A stretch of DNA of 64,000 nt from Bacillota bacterium (GCA_029101005.1 JAQXQE010000017.1:16803-80802), one strand, 5' to 3'. Numbered from the stretch's first letter, positions 34,320 through 44,248 are shown. A program made the numbers and translations. Notes: generated from the letters alone by a model not told the origin.

Positions 34320-34715
34320 ATGGCAAGACACAGACAAGGAAGATTAGGCGAAGAAATTAAGAAGAGCATCAGCTCAATGCTTATCAACGGCATCAAAGAT
34401 CCAAGACTCGCTAACAGAATCATCACAGTAAGCGGCGTTGATGTAACTAACGACGGCAGCTTCGCATATGTTTATGTTACACCTCTGGTTCTTGGCAACG
34501 AGGATAAGGATGAGGTTTGCAAGGAAGTACTCGCAGGCTTCAACAAGGCTAAGGGTCTCCTCAGAAACAAGGTAGCTTCAGATATCAAACTCAGACATAC
34601 ACCTGAGCTCATCTTCAGAATAGATTCATCAATGGATTACGGCAGACATATAGACTCAATTCTCAAGGATATCAAAGCTAACACACCAGAGCGTTCAGAA
34701 GAAGAGGAGCAGTAG
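34320..34715 (+). CDS. rbfA: Ribosome-binding factor A
   Basis: 30S maturation and cold-shock factor acting near the 5' end of 16S rRNA. 131 aa; RQGRLGEEIKKSISSML at the start, the KH-like fold with SGVDVTNDGSFAYVYVT, and LRHTPELIFRIDSSMDYGRHID near the end are family hallmarks. GGAGG lies upstream. Followed 8 bases later by nrnA, as in other Firmicutes. Confidence 0.96.
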   Translation: MARHRQGRLGEEIKKSISSMLINGIKDPRLANRIITVSGVDVTNDGSFAYVYVTPLVLGNEDKDEVCKEVLAGFNKAKGLLRNKVASDIKLRHTPELIFRIDSSMDYGRHIDSILKDIKANTPERSEEEEQ

Positions 34716-34723
34716 ACCTTATT

Positions 34724-35695
34724 ATGAATTCACTTCAGCAGATAGCTTCAGTTCTCAAAGAATCAGATAATATTCTGATCTTTCCGCACGTTAATATCGA
34801 CGGTGATGCATTCGGTTCAAGCAGTGCACTTTGTGCCGCTCTCAGACTTATGGGCAAGAATGCCTATATTATGATGTCAGAGGATGCACCTTCTAATCTC
34901 GATTATCTCGAGCACGATTACATTACAAGAGATGCCTCGGTGCTTGAGAAGACAGAGATAGCGCTCATGCTCGATTGCAGTGGATATGACAGAATTAGAG
35001 GCAGAGAAGAAGAGTACAAGGCTGGCAGAATTAAGATCTGCATTGACCACCACGCTACAGTTAATAGCGAGATTGAGTACGATTACTATCACTGTGAGCC
35101 TCAGTCTGCAGCGACTGCAGAGCTCGTATATCTGCTGATTAAGGAACTCGGTGTTGAGATTAACCTTGAGATTGCTGAGAGTATCTTCACTGGTATCACA
35201 ACAGATACTGGCAATTTCCAGCACAGCAATACTACTAAGAGAACTCACATGATCGCTGCTGAACTCTATGATATTAAGGGTTTCGGCTCAAAGAAGATAA
35301 GTTCTCTGATATATGACAGACGCTCAAGAGACGAGTTTACTCTCGAGAATATCGTTCTTTCGAATCTCACATTCTACGCTGATGGCAAGATTGCTGTTGG
35401 AACAGTTACTCAGGACCTTCTCGATACACTCGGCTGCAATCTCTCACACGCAGATCCGATTATTCAGAGAGTAATGAGCATCAATGGAGTAGAGATAGGA
35501 GCTATTATCAAGCAGAATCCAGAGGGATTCTTCAAAGCTAGCCTCAGAGCTAAGTCATATGCAAATGTAGCTGAGGTTGCTGCGCAGTTTGGCGGTGGCG
35601 GACATGTAAGAGCTGCAGGTTGCAATCTCGGAGAGAACATTGGTGAGGCAAAGTTCAAGCTTATTGACGCACTGACGAAGGCAGTTAACGTATAA
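34724..35695 (+). CDS. nrnA: DHH-family phosphoesterase, NrnA-type oligoribonuclease/pAp phosphatase
   Basis: Degrades short RNA oligonucleotides and 3'-phosphoadenosine 5'-phosphate, finishing mRNA decay begun by RNase Y and PNPase. 323 aa: HVNIDGDAFGSSSAL (motif I, metal-binding Asp), MLDCSGYDR (motif II), ICIDHHA (the DHH motif, about residues 105-111) and the C-terminal DHHA1 GGGGHVRAAG. The stop is directly followed by the truB ATG. It could alternatively act mainly on cyclic-dinucleotide breakdown products, as related enzymes do. Confidence 0.9.
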   Translation: MNSLQQIASVLKESDNILIFPHVNIDGDAFGSSSALCAALRLMGKNAYIMMSEDAPSNLDYLEHDYITRDASVLEKTEIALMLDCSGYDRIRGREEEYKAGRIKICIDHHATVNSEIEYDYYHCEPQSAATAELVYLLIKELGVEINLEIAESIFTGITTDTGNFQHSNTTKRTHMIAAELYDIKGFGSKKISSLIYDRRSRDEFTLENIVLSNLTFYADGKIAVGTVTQDLLDTLGCNLSHADPIIQRVMSINGVEIGAIIKQNPEGFFKASLRAKSYANVAEVAAQFGGGGHVRAAGCNLGENIGEAKFKLIDALTKAVNV

Positions 35696-36646
35696 ATGAT
35701 TATTGATGGCGTAATTAATATTAACAAACCTGAGGGACTCACTTCACATGATGTCGTGGGAAGGCTCAGAAGAAGACTTCACATCAAGCGCATCGGCCAT
35801 ACTGGAACTCTTGATTCAATGGCAACAGGTGTGCTTCCTGTTTGCATAGGTAAGGCAACAAGAGCAGTTGAGTACTACGATGCGGACTATAAGACTTATC
35901 TTGCGGAACTTAGATTTGGAATCGTAACAGATACATTAGATATCACAGGAGAGGTTCTCGAAGAGAACGAGGTTCCCGCTGATGTATACGAGAGACTTAC
36001 GGAGATTCTTGAGAACTACCGCGGTATAGTGACTCAGGTACCACCTAAGTATTCGGCTCTTAAGGTCGATGGCAAGAGATTATATGAGTATGCGAGAGAA
36101 GGTCTCGATGTTGAGATTAAGTCTCGTCAGATATATGTGAGAAGCATCGAGGTAGTTGCTCAGAATCCAGAGGAGAATTCTCTGAGTTTGGAGGTTTGTT
36201 GTTCAAAGGGTACATATATCAGAACTATCTGCGATGACATTGGAAGAGATCTGGGCTGCGGAGCGGTTATGACCTCGCTCTGTAGAACAGCCAGTGGTTC
36301 ATTAAGCATCGATGATGCAGTTGATCTTGATGCAGTGATGGATATGAGCGATGAGGAGATTGAGGCACTCATAAGAGATGTAGATGACACTCTCTGTGGA
36401 TATGCGGAGATTAAGCTCAAGCCACATCGAATCAAAGCGTTCTGTAACGGTATGACGACATCTTCCGGACAGTATGTGATCAGCCGTGAGGCTGATTTTA
36501 TCTCGGACCCAAGATATGCTACCAGCGAGAGACTGCGAGAACTCGCTGGCATGTACAAGGTCTACGGTGGAGGTGAATTCCTCGGAATTGCCGACATCAA
36601 TCAGGATAAGGAGTTAAGACCAGTCAAAGTAATACAATGCAAGTAA
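35696..36646 (+). CDS. truB: tRNA pseudouridine(55) synthase
   Basis: Makes pseudouridine 55 in the T-arm of tRNA. 316 aa with INKPEGLTSHDVVGRLRR and the catalytic loop HTGTLDSMATGVLPVCIGKATR partly at about residues 36-57 (Asp of GTLDSMATG is the nucleophile), YSALKVDGKRLYEYAR, and CSKGTYIRTICDDIGRDLG. The start abuts nrnA and the end overlaps ribF by 10 bases. Confidence 0.97.
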   Translation: MIIDGVININKPEGLTSHDVVGRLRRRLHIKRIGHTGTLDSMATGVLPVCIGKATRAVEYYDADYKTYLAELRFGIVTDTLDITGEVLEENEVPADVYERLTEILENYRGIVTQVPPKYSALKVDGKRLYEYAREGLDVEIKSRQIYVRSIEVVAQNPEENSLSLEVCCSKGTYIRTICDDIGRDLGCGAVMTSLCRTASGSLSIDDAVDLDAVMDMSDEEIEALIRDVDDTLCGYAEIKLKPHRIKAFCNGMTTSSGQYVISREADFISDPRYATSERLRELAGMYKVYGGGEFLGIADINQDKELRPVKVIQCK

Positions 36647-37587
36647 TAACATCACTTGAGAACATAAGAATAGACGAGAGAACTGTTGTTGCGCTTGGCA
36701 ACTTCGATGGAGTGCATATTGGCCACAGGACGATTCTCGAGGGGGCTGTAAGCGCTGCTCGCAGAATGGGAATTGCGGCTGCTTGTTATACTTTCTCGAA
36801 CCACCCAGTCAACTATTTCTGGAAGAAATCTGGTAAGGAAGGTGAGGGCGTCAAGCTCATCTGCACCGAGGAGGATAAACTCGCACTTCTGGAAGAGCTT
36901 GGTTTCGATTATGTAATCAATGTCGAGTTCAATGATTACATTGCGAATATGAGTCCTAGAGCTTTTGTTGAGGATATTCTCTCAGAGAAACTCAATGCGG
37001 ATATGGTCTGCTGTGGTTTTAACTATACATTTGGTGCAAGGGCAGAGGGTAATGTTGATTTCCTCAAGCAGAAGGGCGATGAGTTGGCTATTGAGGTATC
37101 TGTTCACGATGCTGTTGAATTAGATGGTGAGACGGTAAGCTCTACTCTTATCAGAAAGCTGATTGCTGCTGGTGATATGGAGAAGGTTAATCGATGTCTT
37201 GGACGAGCATATACACTCAGCGGAACAGTAGTTCATGGCAATCATATTGGTAATAGGATAGGTTTCCCTACTATGAATATCAGCGCTCCACTCAGTATAG
37301 CGCTTCCTCCTAATGGAGTATATTTCACTAGAGCATATCTTGACGGAAAGTGCTATTCAGCGATATCCAACCTGGGAGTTAAGCCAACTATTGGTGAGCA
37401 TCTTAAGTCTATTGAGACATTCCTCTTTGACTATGAGGGAGATGCTTATGGCAGTGATATTCGCGTCGAATTCCTCGTATGGGAGAGACCGGAGTGCAAG
37501 TTCGAGAGTGTTGAGGCACTTAGAGAGCGCATTGCATTGGACTGCAAGATGGCTGAAGAATATCATAGAAATTCATTCAAAAAGTAA
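36637..37587 (+). CDS. ribF: Bifunctional riboflavin kinase/FAD synthetase
   Basis: Makes FMN from riboflavin and FAD from FMN. 316 aa: N-terminal nucleotidyltransferase (about 1-180; ALGNFDGVHIGHRTIL with the adenylyl-transfer HxGH-like motif, then SSTLIRKLI) and C-terminal flavokinase barrel (about 185-305; GNRIGFPTMNIS and SNLGVKPTIG). No FMN riboswitch is seen; expression is through the operon. It overlaps truB and is followed by the rpsO leader. Confidence 0.96.
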   Translation: MQVITSLENIRIDERTVVALGNFDGVHIGHRTILEGAVSAARRMGIAAACYTFSNHPVNYFWKKSGKEGEGVKLICTEEDKLALLEELGFDYVINVEFNDYIANMSPRAFVEDILSEKLNADMVCCGFNYTFGARAEGNVDFLKQKGDELAIEVSVHDAVELDGETVSSTLIRKLIAAGDMEKVNRCLGRAYTLSGTVVHGNHIGNRIGFPTMNISAPLSIALPPNGVYFTRAYLDGKCYSAISNLGVKPTIGEHLKSIETFLFDYEGDAYGSDIRVEFLVWERPECKFESVEALRERIALDCKMAEEYHRNSFKK

Positions 37588-37613
37588 TAGACATAAGCCT
37601 ATGCTTGTGTTAT

Positions 37614-37682
37614 TATAATCGATATGTAATTTCATATACCTATGCTTCGTCTCACGCTACTCCGGCGGTCACAATGCATAGG
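37614..37682 (+). promoter_or_regulatory. rpsO leader: -10 element and candidate S15 autoregulatory structure
   Basis: A TATAAT at 37614-37619 (weak -35) would give a leader of about 85 bases. In it CCTATGC (37639-37645) pairs with GCATAGG (37676-37682), closing an internal region with CGCTACTCCGGCGGTC. Position and size match S15 leader structures that mimic the 16S rRNA binding site, but the specific S15-binding motif is inferred. The same CCTATGC also occurs at 37598-37604, upstream of the -10. The ribosome-binding site AAAGGAG is 15 bases after the stem. Confidence 0.5.
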
Positions 37683-37711
37683 CGAATCGCAAAGAAAAGG
37701 AGATTTTTATT

Positions 37712-37978
37712 ATGCTTACAAAAGAGAAGAAACAGGAAATTATCAGAGAGTATGCTATCAAGGAAGGTGACACAGGTTCACCAGAGGTTCAGGTTGCTAT
37801 TCTGACATACAGAATCAACGACCTTAACGAGCACCTCAAGGAGCACCACAAGGATCACCACTCAAGAAGAGGTCTTCTTAAGATGGTAGGTCAGAGAAGA
37901 AACCTTCTCAAGTACCTCAAGGAGACAGATATCGAGAGATACAGAAGCCTTATCGCTAGACTCGGTCTCAGAAAGTAA
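37712..37978 (+). CDS. rpsO: 30S ribosomal protein S15
   Basis: Primary 16S rRNA-binding protein of the platform. 88 aa with [37 protein letters not shown] partly spanning residues about 22-58, and [12 protein letters not shown], all standard. It precedes pnp, the ancient rpsO-pnp pairing, with an attenuator between them. Confidence 0.99.
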   Translation: MLTKEKKQEIIREYAIKEGDTGSPEVQVAILTYRINDLNEHLKEHHKDHHSRRGLLKMVGQRRNLLKYLKETDIERYRSLIARLGLRK

Positions 37979-37990
37979 TTACTTGTATGA

Positions 37991-38030
37991 AAGCGGGATT
38001 GCAGCAATGCTATCCCGCTTGATTTATCTT
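37991..38030 (+). terminator. Terminator/attenuator between rpsO and pnp
   Basis: AAGCGGGAT / TGCAGCAATGCT / ATCCCGCTT, a perfect 9-bp stem with a 12-base loop that can itself pair (GCA/TGC), followed by GATTTATCTTTG. It probably lowers pnp relative to rpsO. Confidence 0.75.
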
Positions 38031-38086
38031 TGTATGAATCGCAAGAAGGGATTTAAGGAATTAACAGGAAGGAGTTGTTAATTAGA

Positions 38087-40210
38087 ATGGCAAGATTCAC
38101 AGATTACAGAACTTTTAAGACTGCACTTGGTGGCAGACTTCTTCAGTTCGAGATTGGCAAGGTTTGCGAGCAGGCAAACGGACAGGTTACAGTAAGATAT
38201 GAGGACACTGTAGTTAACTGTACTGCAGTTGCTTCAAAGGAGCCTAAGCAGGATGTAGATTTCTTCCCGCTTAGCTGTAATTATGAAGAGAAGATGTATG
38301 CAGTAGGTAAGATTCCTGGTGGATACATTAAGAGAGAGGGTAAGGCTGGAGAGCACGCTACTCTCGTATCAAGACTTATCGACAGACCACTCAGACCACT
38401 TTTCCCTAAGGGATACAGAAACGATGTAGTAGTTACATGTACTGCTTGGTCAGTAGACCACGACTGCTCACCAGAGATCGCAGCAGTTATCGGTTCATCA
38501 GTAGCTATCGCTATCTCAGATATTCCATGGGATGGTCCTACAGCAGGTGTTGTTGTTGGTAGAGTTGACGGAGACTTCGTTATCAACCCAACATACGAGC
38601 AGAGACAGGTAAGTGATCTTAACCTCACAGTATGCGGTACTGAGGAGGCTATTATGATGGTAGAGGCTGGAGCAAAGGAGCTTCCAGAGGAGGTAATGCT
38701 CGACGCTATCATGTTCGCTCACGAGGAGATCAAGCAGCTCTGCAGATTTATCAAGGAGATTGTTGCTGAGGTTGGTAAGGAGAAGCAGGAGTACAAGGTA
38801 TTCAAGGCTGGCGAGGATGTTGATGCAGCTGTAAGAGCTTACTCAACAGAGAAGATGGTTGAGGCTATCAAGACATTCGACAAGCTTGAGAGACTTGCTA
38901 ATATGGACGCAGTTGAGAAGGATGCACTTGAGCACTTCGCTGAGGAGTTCGAGGGCAGAGCTTCTGAGATTGCTGAGGTAACATACGCAATCAAGAAGGA
39001 AGAGGTTAGAAGAATGATTCTCGAGGAGGGAATCAGACCTGACAACCGTAAGCTTACTGAGATCAGACCTGTATGGTCAGAGACAAGCTTCCTTCCAAGA
39101 GCACACGGATCCGGACTCTTCAAGAGAGGGCAGACTCAGGCTCTTTCTGTTGCTACTCTGGCACCACTCAGTGAGGCACAGAACCTCGACAGCATCGACA
39201 TCGATGTAACAACAAAGAGATATATGCATCAGTACAACTTCCCAGGATACTCAACAGGTGAGGCTAAGGTTTCAAGAGCTCCTGGTAGAAGAGAGATTGG
39301 ACATGGTGCACTTGCTGAGAGAGCTCTTCTCCCTGTAATTCCAAGCGAGGAAGAGTTCCCATACGCAATCAGAGTCGTTTCTGAGATTCTCTCATCAAAC
39401 GGTTCATCATCAATGGCTTCAACTTGTGGTTCAACACTTGCTCTCATGGATGCTGGTGTTCCTATCAAGAAGCCAGTATCAGGTATTGCTATGGGTCTTA
39501 TCGAGGGATTCAATGAGGATGGTTCAAGTAAGTTCGCCGTTCTGTCTGACATTCAGGGTATGGAGGACTTCCTCGGTGATATGGACTTCAAGGTAACTGG
39601 TACACCAGACGGTATCACAGCTCTTCAGATGGATATCAAGGTTCATGGACTTTCAAGAGAGATTCTTGAGCAGGCTCTTAACCAGGCTAAGGTTGGTAGA
39701 GCAGAGATCCTTGCTAATATGCTCGAGGAGATTGCTGAGCCAAGAACTGAACTTTCACCATATGCTCCAAGATTCGTTTCAATGAGAATTGATCCAGATA
39801 AGATCAGACTCGTTATCGGACCTGGTGGTAAGACAATCAACAGAATCATTGATGAGACTGGTGCTAAGATCGACATCTCAGAGGATGATCCAGGACTCAT
39901 CTGCATCTACGCGACTGATCAGTCAGGCGCTGATGCTGCTAAGCATGAAATCGACCTTATCACAAAGGATGTAGAGGTTGGCGAGACTTACGAGGGTGAA
40001 GTTAAGAGAATCATGAACTTCGGTGCATTCATCGAGATTCTCCCTGGTAAGGAAGGTCTTCTCCACATCTCAAAGATGGCTAACCACAGAGTAGAGAAGG
40101 TTGAGGATGTTATGAACATCGGCGACAAGGTAACTGTTAAGGTAACAGAGATCGACAGCCAGAACAGAATCAATCTCTCAAGAAAAGAGCTTCTTAAGGA
40201 CGAGAAGTAA
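38087..40210 (+). CDS. pnp: Polyribonucleotide nucleotidyltransferase (PNPase)
   Basis: Phosphorolytic 3'-5' exoribonuclease of mRNA decay. 707 aa: two RNase-PH domains (about 10-220 and 320-540, with ETSFLPRAHGSGLFKRGQTQ in the second), a helical domain between, then KH (IGPGGKTINRIIDETGAKIDI, about 570-590) and S1 (YEGEVKRIMNFGAFIEILPG, about 630-690). The TTG at 38075 in the track directly abuts the GGAAGGAG site; the ATG at 38087 is the better start. Confidence 0.98.
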   Translation: MARFTDYRTFKTALGGRLLQFEIGKVCEQANGQVTVRYEDTVVNCTAVASKEPKQDVDFFPLSCNYEEKMYAVGKIPGGYIKREGKAGEHATLVSRLIDRPLRPLFPKGYRNDVVVTCTAWSVDHDCSPEIAAVIGSSVAIAISDIPWDGPTAGVVVGRVDGDFVINPTYEQRQVSDLNLTVCGTEEAIMMVEAGAKELPEEVMLDAIMFAHEEIKQLCRFIKEIVAEVGKEKQEYKVFKAGEDVDAAVRAYSTEKMVEAIKTFDKLERLANMDAVEKDALEHFAEEFEGRASEIAEVTYAIKKEEVRRMILEEGIRPDNRKLTEIRPVWSETSFLPRAHGSGLFKRGQTQALSVATLAPLSEAQNLDSIDIDVTTKRYMHQYNFPGYSTGEAKVSRAPGRREIGHGALAERALLPVIPSEEEFPYAIRVVSEILSSNGSSSMASTCGSTLALMDAGVPIKKPVSGIAMGLIEGFNEDGSSKFAVLSDIQGMEDFLGDMDFKVTGTPDGITALQMDIKVHGLSREILEQALNQAKVGRAEILANMLEEIAEPRTELSPYAPRFVSMRIDPDKIRLVIGPGGKTINRIIDETGAKIDISEDDPGLICIYATDQSGADAAKHEIDLITKDVEVGETYEGEVKRIMNFGAFIEILPGKEGLLHISKMANHRVEKVEDVMNIGDKVTVKVTEIDSQNRINLSRKELLKDEK

Positions 40211-40225
40211 TATTTCGAATAACAC

Positions 40226-40259
40226 GAGAGCGTGATGTTTCGACATCACGCTCTTTTTA
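40226..40259 (+). terminator. Strong terminator after pnp
   Basis: AGAGCGTGATGT / TTCG / ACATCACGCTCT, a perfect 12-bp stem with UUCG loop and TTTTT. Confidence 0.95.
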
Positions 40260-40281
40260 CATACCAAAGAAGCTCTGGAAG

Positions 40282-40290
40282 TGATACAAT
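40282..40290 (+). promoter_or_regulatory. Extended -10 promoter before the DUF2207 gene
   Basis: TGATACAAT (TG-N-TACAAT) about 35 bases before the start codon; no clear -35. It follows the pnp terminator. Confidence 0.5.
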
Positions 40291-40324
40291 TAATTCAAGA
40301 GACTATTAACGAGGTAAATGTTAT

Positions 40325-42172
40325 ATGTTCAATTCTTTGATAACTGACAAGCTTAGAAGGGTGGCTGCTGTGCTGATTGCTGCAGCTCTTCTTGTGTTGT
40401 TCTCAGCTTCGACATATATGTGTTCTGCGGCAGAGATCAGCGGCTACAGCATCAGGGAGTTCAAATCTAAGGTTGTAATCAGCAACGAGAATATCTATAA
40501 ATACGACGAGGTTATCTCAGTTGAGGTAGATAATGATTTGGAGCCTGATACAGAATTTGACATAGTTCGAAAACTTCCTAAGGAGTATATTGGAAGAATC
40601 GCAAGCATTAATATCAATGCATATGATTTTGATTTCGACGAGGAGACAAATCTTCTTACGATTCATATCAATGGTAAAGGTATGAATGACACTCTCGTCT
40701 TTGAGATGCAGTACACAGTCAATGGTGTGGACTTCATGGGTGAGAAGGCTGATTATTTCGATCTTTACTTCCTTCAGGGTGACAATACTGGAACTCTTTA
40801 TAATGCAAATATTGTTGTCTCATATCCTGAGGATATGAAGATCCATCGTCTCAGTCTGCATGGAGCTGCGGAGCCATTTGTTGGCGTATGGGTTGATGAT
40901 AACAAGAAGCATAGACTTAAATTCGAAGGAATCAATCTGCCTGAGGATACAGTTGTAAGTGCGAAAGCCGATCTTCCTGCTGGTTACTGGGCAAATGCAG
41001 TTGCTATCGGAATTACTAAGACACTCTCTGTGTCTGTTCTGTTGGCAGGCATAATTATTTTCATTCTGCTTAGAGTTGCACTCAGTCGAGAGCATACTAT
41101 AGAGGTAAAAGAAACTCGTTATGCGCCAGCTGGCCTTTCTCCAGCACATCTTGGCTTCCTCGTGGATAGTGTCGTAGATGACAGAGATATTATGGCCATC
41201 TTCTATTATCTCGCTGAGCGGGGATATATGACGATACATGAATTCGAGAGAAGGAGATTCAGATTCACACAAATTGAATATCCAAAGAATGAGACGAAGT
41301 CGGTTAGATTGCTCTACGAGGCAATTTTTGACGGTAAGGGTGTTAAGGGCAAGACTGTGGAACTAGATTCTTGCGTTCCTGCAGTAAGAAAAGCTGCAAG
41401 AAAGATTCGTCGTACTGTTGAGAAGGACATCTTCGACGGCAATAGATTCTATTCAGTTGGATCGAAGCTTGCAAGCAGAATAAGCAAGTTCACTTTCTTA
41501 ACCGTAATTGCTGCAATTCCGATTTTCAATTTCGTTTATATTCAGCTCGCTGGAGGACAAATTGTTGCGGGACTGGCTTTCATCATCTGCGTTATGATGG
41601 TGATGAGCATCGCTCTTGAGGTGCTTTGCTCAAACTACTTCAAGAGTCAGCAGAGAAACAGCAAGGACAGCAACAAGAAACTTGTTCTTTCGGTGATTGT
41701 GTATATTGTATTGTCTGTTCTGTATGTATATTTCTTCAGATTCGCAGTTCACGGACGAGTAGGTGATATGAGTGTTGCAACTGCAAGTGCATTATTCCTA
41801 CTTGTTGTTCCTCTTATGCGAATTGGAATGAAGAGTAGAAGTAAGGCAAATGCAGCTCTTACAGGAAAAGTACAAGGATTGCAACATTGGATTGAGGAGG
41901 CGAGCAAGGAAGAGATTGCTGAACAATCTTCAAGCGACAAGAATTATTATTTCAGAATAATGCCTTATGCATTTGTTCTCAACGATTCGAGAGTATTTGC
42001 TGGTAAGTTCGAGTATGTTAAGTTAGAACAGCCTTCATGGTATAAGGCGTATGGATTGGATGAGGGAGCTGAATTCGATATTGTTACGATAAATTCACTC
42101 ATAAAAAATCTTCCAGATCAGCTTAGTAAGACAGTGTTTGCGCAGGGAATCAAGTCGCAGGTGATGAGATAG
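40325..42172 (+). CDS. DUF2207-type membrane protein
   Basis: 615-residue predicted membrane protein of the DUF2207 class, whose function is unknown. It has an N-terminal signal or anchor (about residues 11-36), an extracytoplasmic beta-rich domain (about 40-215), a transmembrane helix at about 234-252 and a cytoplasmic winged-helix-like region (SPAHLGFLVDSVVDDRDIMA…LAERGYMTI). Two helix pairs follow at about 390-440 and 462-505, with a cytoplasmic tail. The first-gene position before ppk1 suggests co-transcription (19 bases apart) but no functional link is known. Confidence 0.8.
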   Translation: MFNSLITDKLRRVAAVLIAAALLVLFSASTYMCSAAEISGYSIREFKSKVVISNENIYKYDEVISVEVDNDLEPDTEFDIVRKLPKEYIGRIASININAYDFDFDEETNLLTIHINGKGMNDTLVFEMQYTVNGVDFMGEKADYFDLYFLQGDNTGTLYNANIVVSYPEDMKIHRLSLHGAAEPFVGVWVDDNKKHRLKFEGINLPEDTVVSAKADLPAGYWANAVAIGITKTLSVSVLLAGIIIFILLRVALSREHTIEVKETRYAPAGLSPAHLGFLVDSVVDDRDIMAIFYYLAERGYMTIHEFERRRFRFTQIEYPKNETKSVRLLYEAIFDGKGVKGKTVELDSCVPAVRKAARKIRRTVEKDIFDGNRFYSVGSKLASRISKFTFLTVIAAIPIFNFVYIQLAGGQIVAGLAFIICVMMVMSIALEVLCSNYFKSQQRNSKDSNKKLVLSVIVYIVLSVLYVYFFRFAVHGRVGDMSVATASALFLLVVPLMRIGMKSRSKANAALTGKVQGLQHWIEEASKEEIAEQSSSDKNYYFRIMPYAFVLNDSRVFAGKFEYVKLEQPSWYKAYGLDEGAEFDIVTINSLIKNLPDQLSKTVFAQGIKSQVMR

Positions 42173-42190
42173 TAACGCATAGGAGGAGAC

Positions 42191-44227
42191 ATGGCGAATC
42201 TATACGAAGAAGGTTTTACACAGAATAGAGAGATATCCTGGCTCAGATATAACGAAAGAGTACTGGAGGAAGCCTTTGATGAGACGGTTCCTCTCTTCGA
42301 GAGACTGAATTTCATATCAATTTTCTGCTCGAATCTGGAGGAGTTCTTTCAGGTGAGAGTTGGAAGCCTGATTACTGACGAAGAGGATGGAGATGATTCA
42401 ATCGACAGCAGATCTGGTATGAGTGCCGCTGAGCAACTCGATGCCATCTACAAGATGATTCCTGAACTCTACGCAAAGATGGATCAGGCATACAATGTTA
42501 TCGATGCAAGCCTTAGAGATGCTGGTGTTGTAAGACTCAATGTAATGGAGTTGAGTGAGGAAGAACTCGGTAAGGCGCTCAGTTTCTGCCTTCAGTACAA
42601 AGATGGTTTCTCCGTTAGAATGCTCAAGCAGGCAGATGAGATGCCTATTCTTACTAGCAACAAACAGTATTTTATCAGCAGACTTGTGAATGATAATGAC
42701 TGCAGATATGCGCTTTTTGATGCAGGTCGTGAACTGCCATCAATCTACGTGCTTGATGATGGACTGCTTCCTGGGTCAAAATTGAGATATGTTGTATGTT
42801 CAGATGTAATTAAGGCGCTTATTCCACAGATGCATAAGCCGTTCACAAGTGCAGAGACAGTTGCTTTCTCTATTACGAGAAATGGTGATGTTGAGGCGGA
42901 TGAGGATGCAGAGACACTGCTTGAGGAGATGAAGTCCATAGTTGAGCAAAGAGAGATATCTCCAGCGGACAAGCTCTGCTGTGATTCTAAGCTCAGTAGT
43001 GATATGAGGGACTTCTTGCTTGAGGCATTCGGACTTGAAGAGGATCAGCTGTATTCCGTTGTTAGAGCTTCGTTCAGATATGTTGGAGACCTCAAGGATG
43101 TGCTTCCTCCTGAGCATAAGGAGAGACTCTGTTACATGCCATTCGTTCCATTCAATCAGCTCAGTCTGATGAACAAGCCTGTAATGGAGTATGTCAAGGA
43201 GAAAGACCTTCTCTCGGCTTATCCTTTTGATTCAATGGATCCATTGCTTGAGCTTCTCAAAGAAGCCTCTGAGAGTGATAAGGTTAAAGAGATTAGAATG
43301 ACAATATACAGACTGTCATCTAATCCTGTTATAGTCGATCATCTTCTCAATGCTGTTAATAACGGCAAGAAGGTCAAAATTCTGATTGAGCTCAGAGCGA
43401 GAAACGACGAAGCAAAGAATATCGACTGGGCACAGAAGCTTAGTGATGCAGGTTGCAAGGTTTATTACGGTGACGACGAGTATAAGGTTCATTCGAAGCT
43501 CTGTCAGGTTGTGATTGATGAGAGGGATGAGAAGAAGTTCATCAGCCAGATATCAACAGGGAATTACAACGAGAAGTCAGCAAAGAGCTACACTGATTTC
43601 TCGCTTATCACATATGATCAGCGCATCGGTAAAGATATCAATGAATTCTTTGAGGATGTATTCAAGCACAAGGAAGGCAAGTATGACCACATACTAACTT
43701 CTCCTAAGACAATGCATCAGACTGTAATCAATCTGATTAGAAGAGAGGCGAAGAAGGGTAGCAAGGGAAGAATCTTCATCAAAGTTAATGCTGTTACTGA
43801 CTCAAAGCTGATTGAGGAACTGATGGAAGCTTCATGCGCTGGATGTAAGGTCAGAATGATAGTTCGTGGAATATGCTGCATTCTTCCAGGGGTTGAGTTC
43901 TGCACTGAGAATATCGAAATAGTGAACCTCGTAGGAAGACTGCTCGAACATTCTAGAGTGTATATCTTTGGTGAGGGAGATGATGAGATGATGTATATCT
44001 CTTCAGCTGACTTTATGACAAGAAATATGCTCAGAAGAGTTGAGGTCGCTTGTCCAATATACAACAGTGAACTTAGAGAGAGAATCAGAGCTATTCTTTA
44101 TCTTAACTTCATCGATGACGTTAAGGGCAGAAGACTCAGGAGAGATGGTTGCTATGAGATTAAAGAAAGCGGACAAACAAAAACAGACAGCCAGAATCTG
44201 CTCATTAAGCAGTCTCAGCTTGTCTGA
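42191..44227 (+). CDS. ppk1: Polyphosphate kinase 1
   Basis: Polymerises the terminal phosphate of ATP into polyphosphate. 678 aa with the PPK1 layout: N domain starting NREISWLRYNERVLEEA, the head domain, and two C-terminal phospholipase-D-like domains. The autophosphorylated His is in YKVHSKLCQVV (about residue 433) and the second catalytic His in LLEHSRVYIFG (about residue 585). AGGAGG lies upstream. The C-terminal tail after YLNF is Lys/Gln-rich and probably disordered. Confidence 0.95.
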   Translation: MANLYEEGFTQNREISWLRYNERVLEEAFDETVPLFERLNFISIFCSNLEEFFQVRVGSLITDEEDGDDSIDSRSGMSAAEQLDAIYKMIPELYAKMDQAYNVIDASLRDAGVVRLNVMELSEEELGKALSFCLQYKDGFSVRMLKQADEMPILTSNKQYFISRLVNDNDCRYALFDAGRELPSIYVLDDGLLPGSKLRYVVCSDVIKALIPQMHKPFTSAETVAFSITRNGDVEADEDAETLLEEMKSIVEQREISPADKLCCDSKLSSDMRDFLLEAFGLEEDQLYSVVRASFRYVGDLKDVLPPEHKERLCYMPFVPFNQLSLMNKPVMEYVKEKDLLSAYPFDSMDPLLELLKEASESDKVKEIRMTIYRLSSNPVIVDHLLNAVNNGKKVKILIELRARNDEAKNIDWAQKLSDAGCKVYYGDDEYKVHSKLCQVVIDERDEKKFISQISTGNYNEKSAKSYTDFSLITYDQRIGKDINEFFEDVFKHKEGKYDHILTSPKTMHQTVINLIRREAKKGSKGRIFIKVNAVTDSKLIEELMEASCAGCKVRMIVRGICCILPGVEFCTENIEIVNLVGRLLEHSRVYIFGEGDDEMMYISSADFMTRNMLRRVEVACPIYNSELRERIRAILYLNFIDDVKGRRLRRDGCYEIKESGQTKTDSQNLLIKQSQLV

Positions 44228-44248
44228 ATGTTTCGTTAATATAACGGA

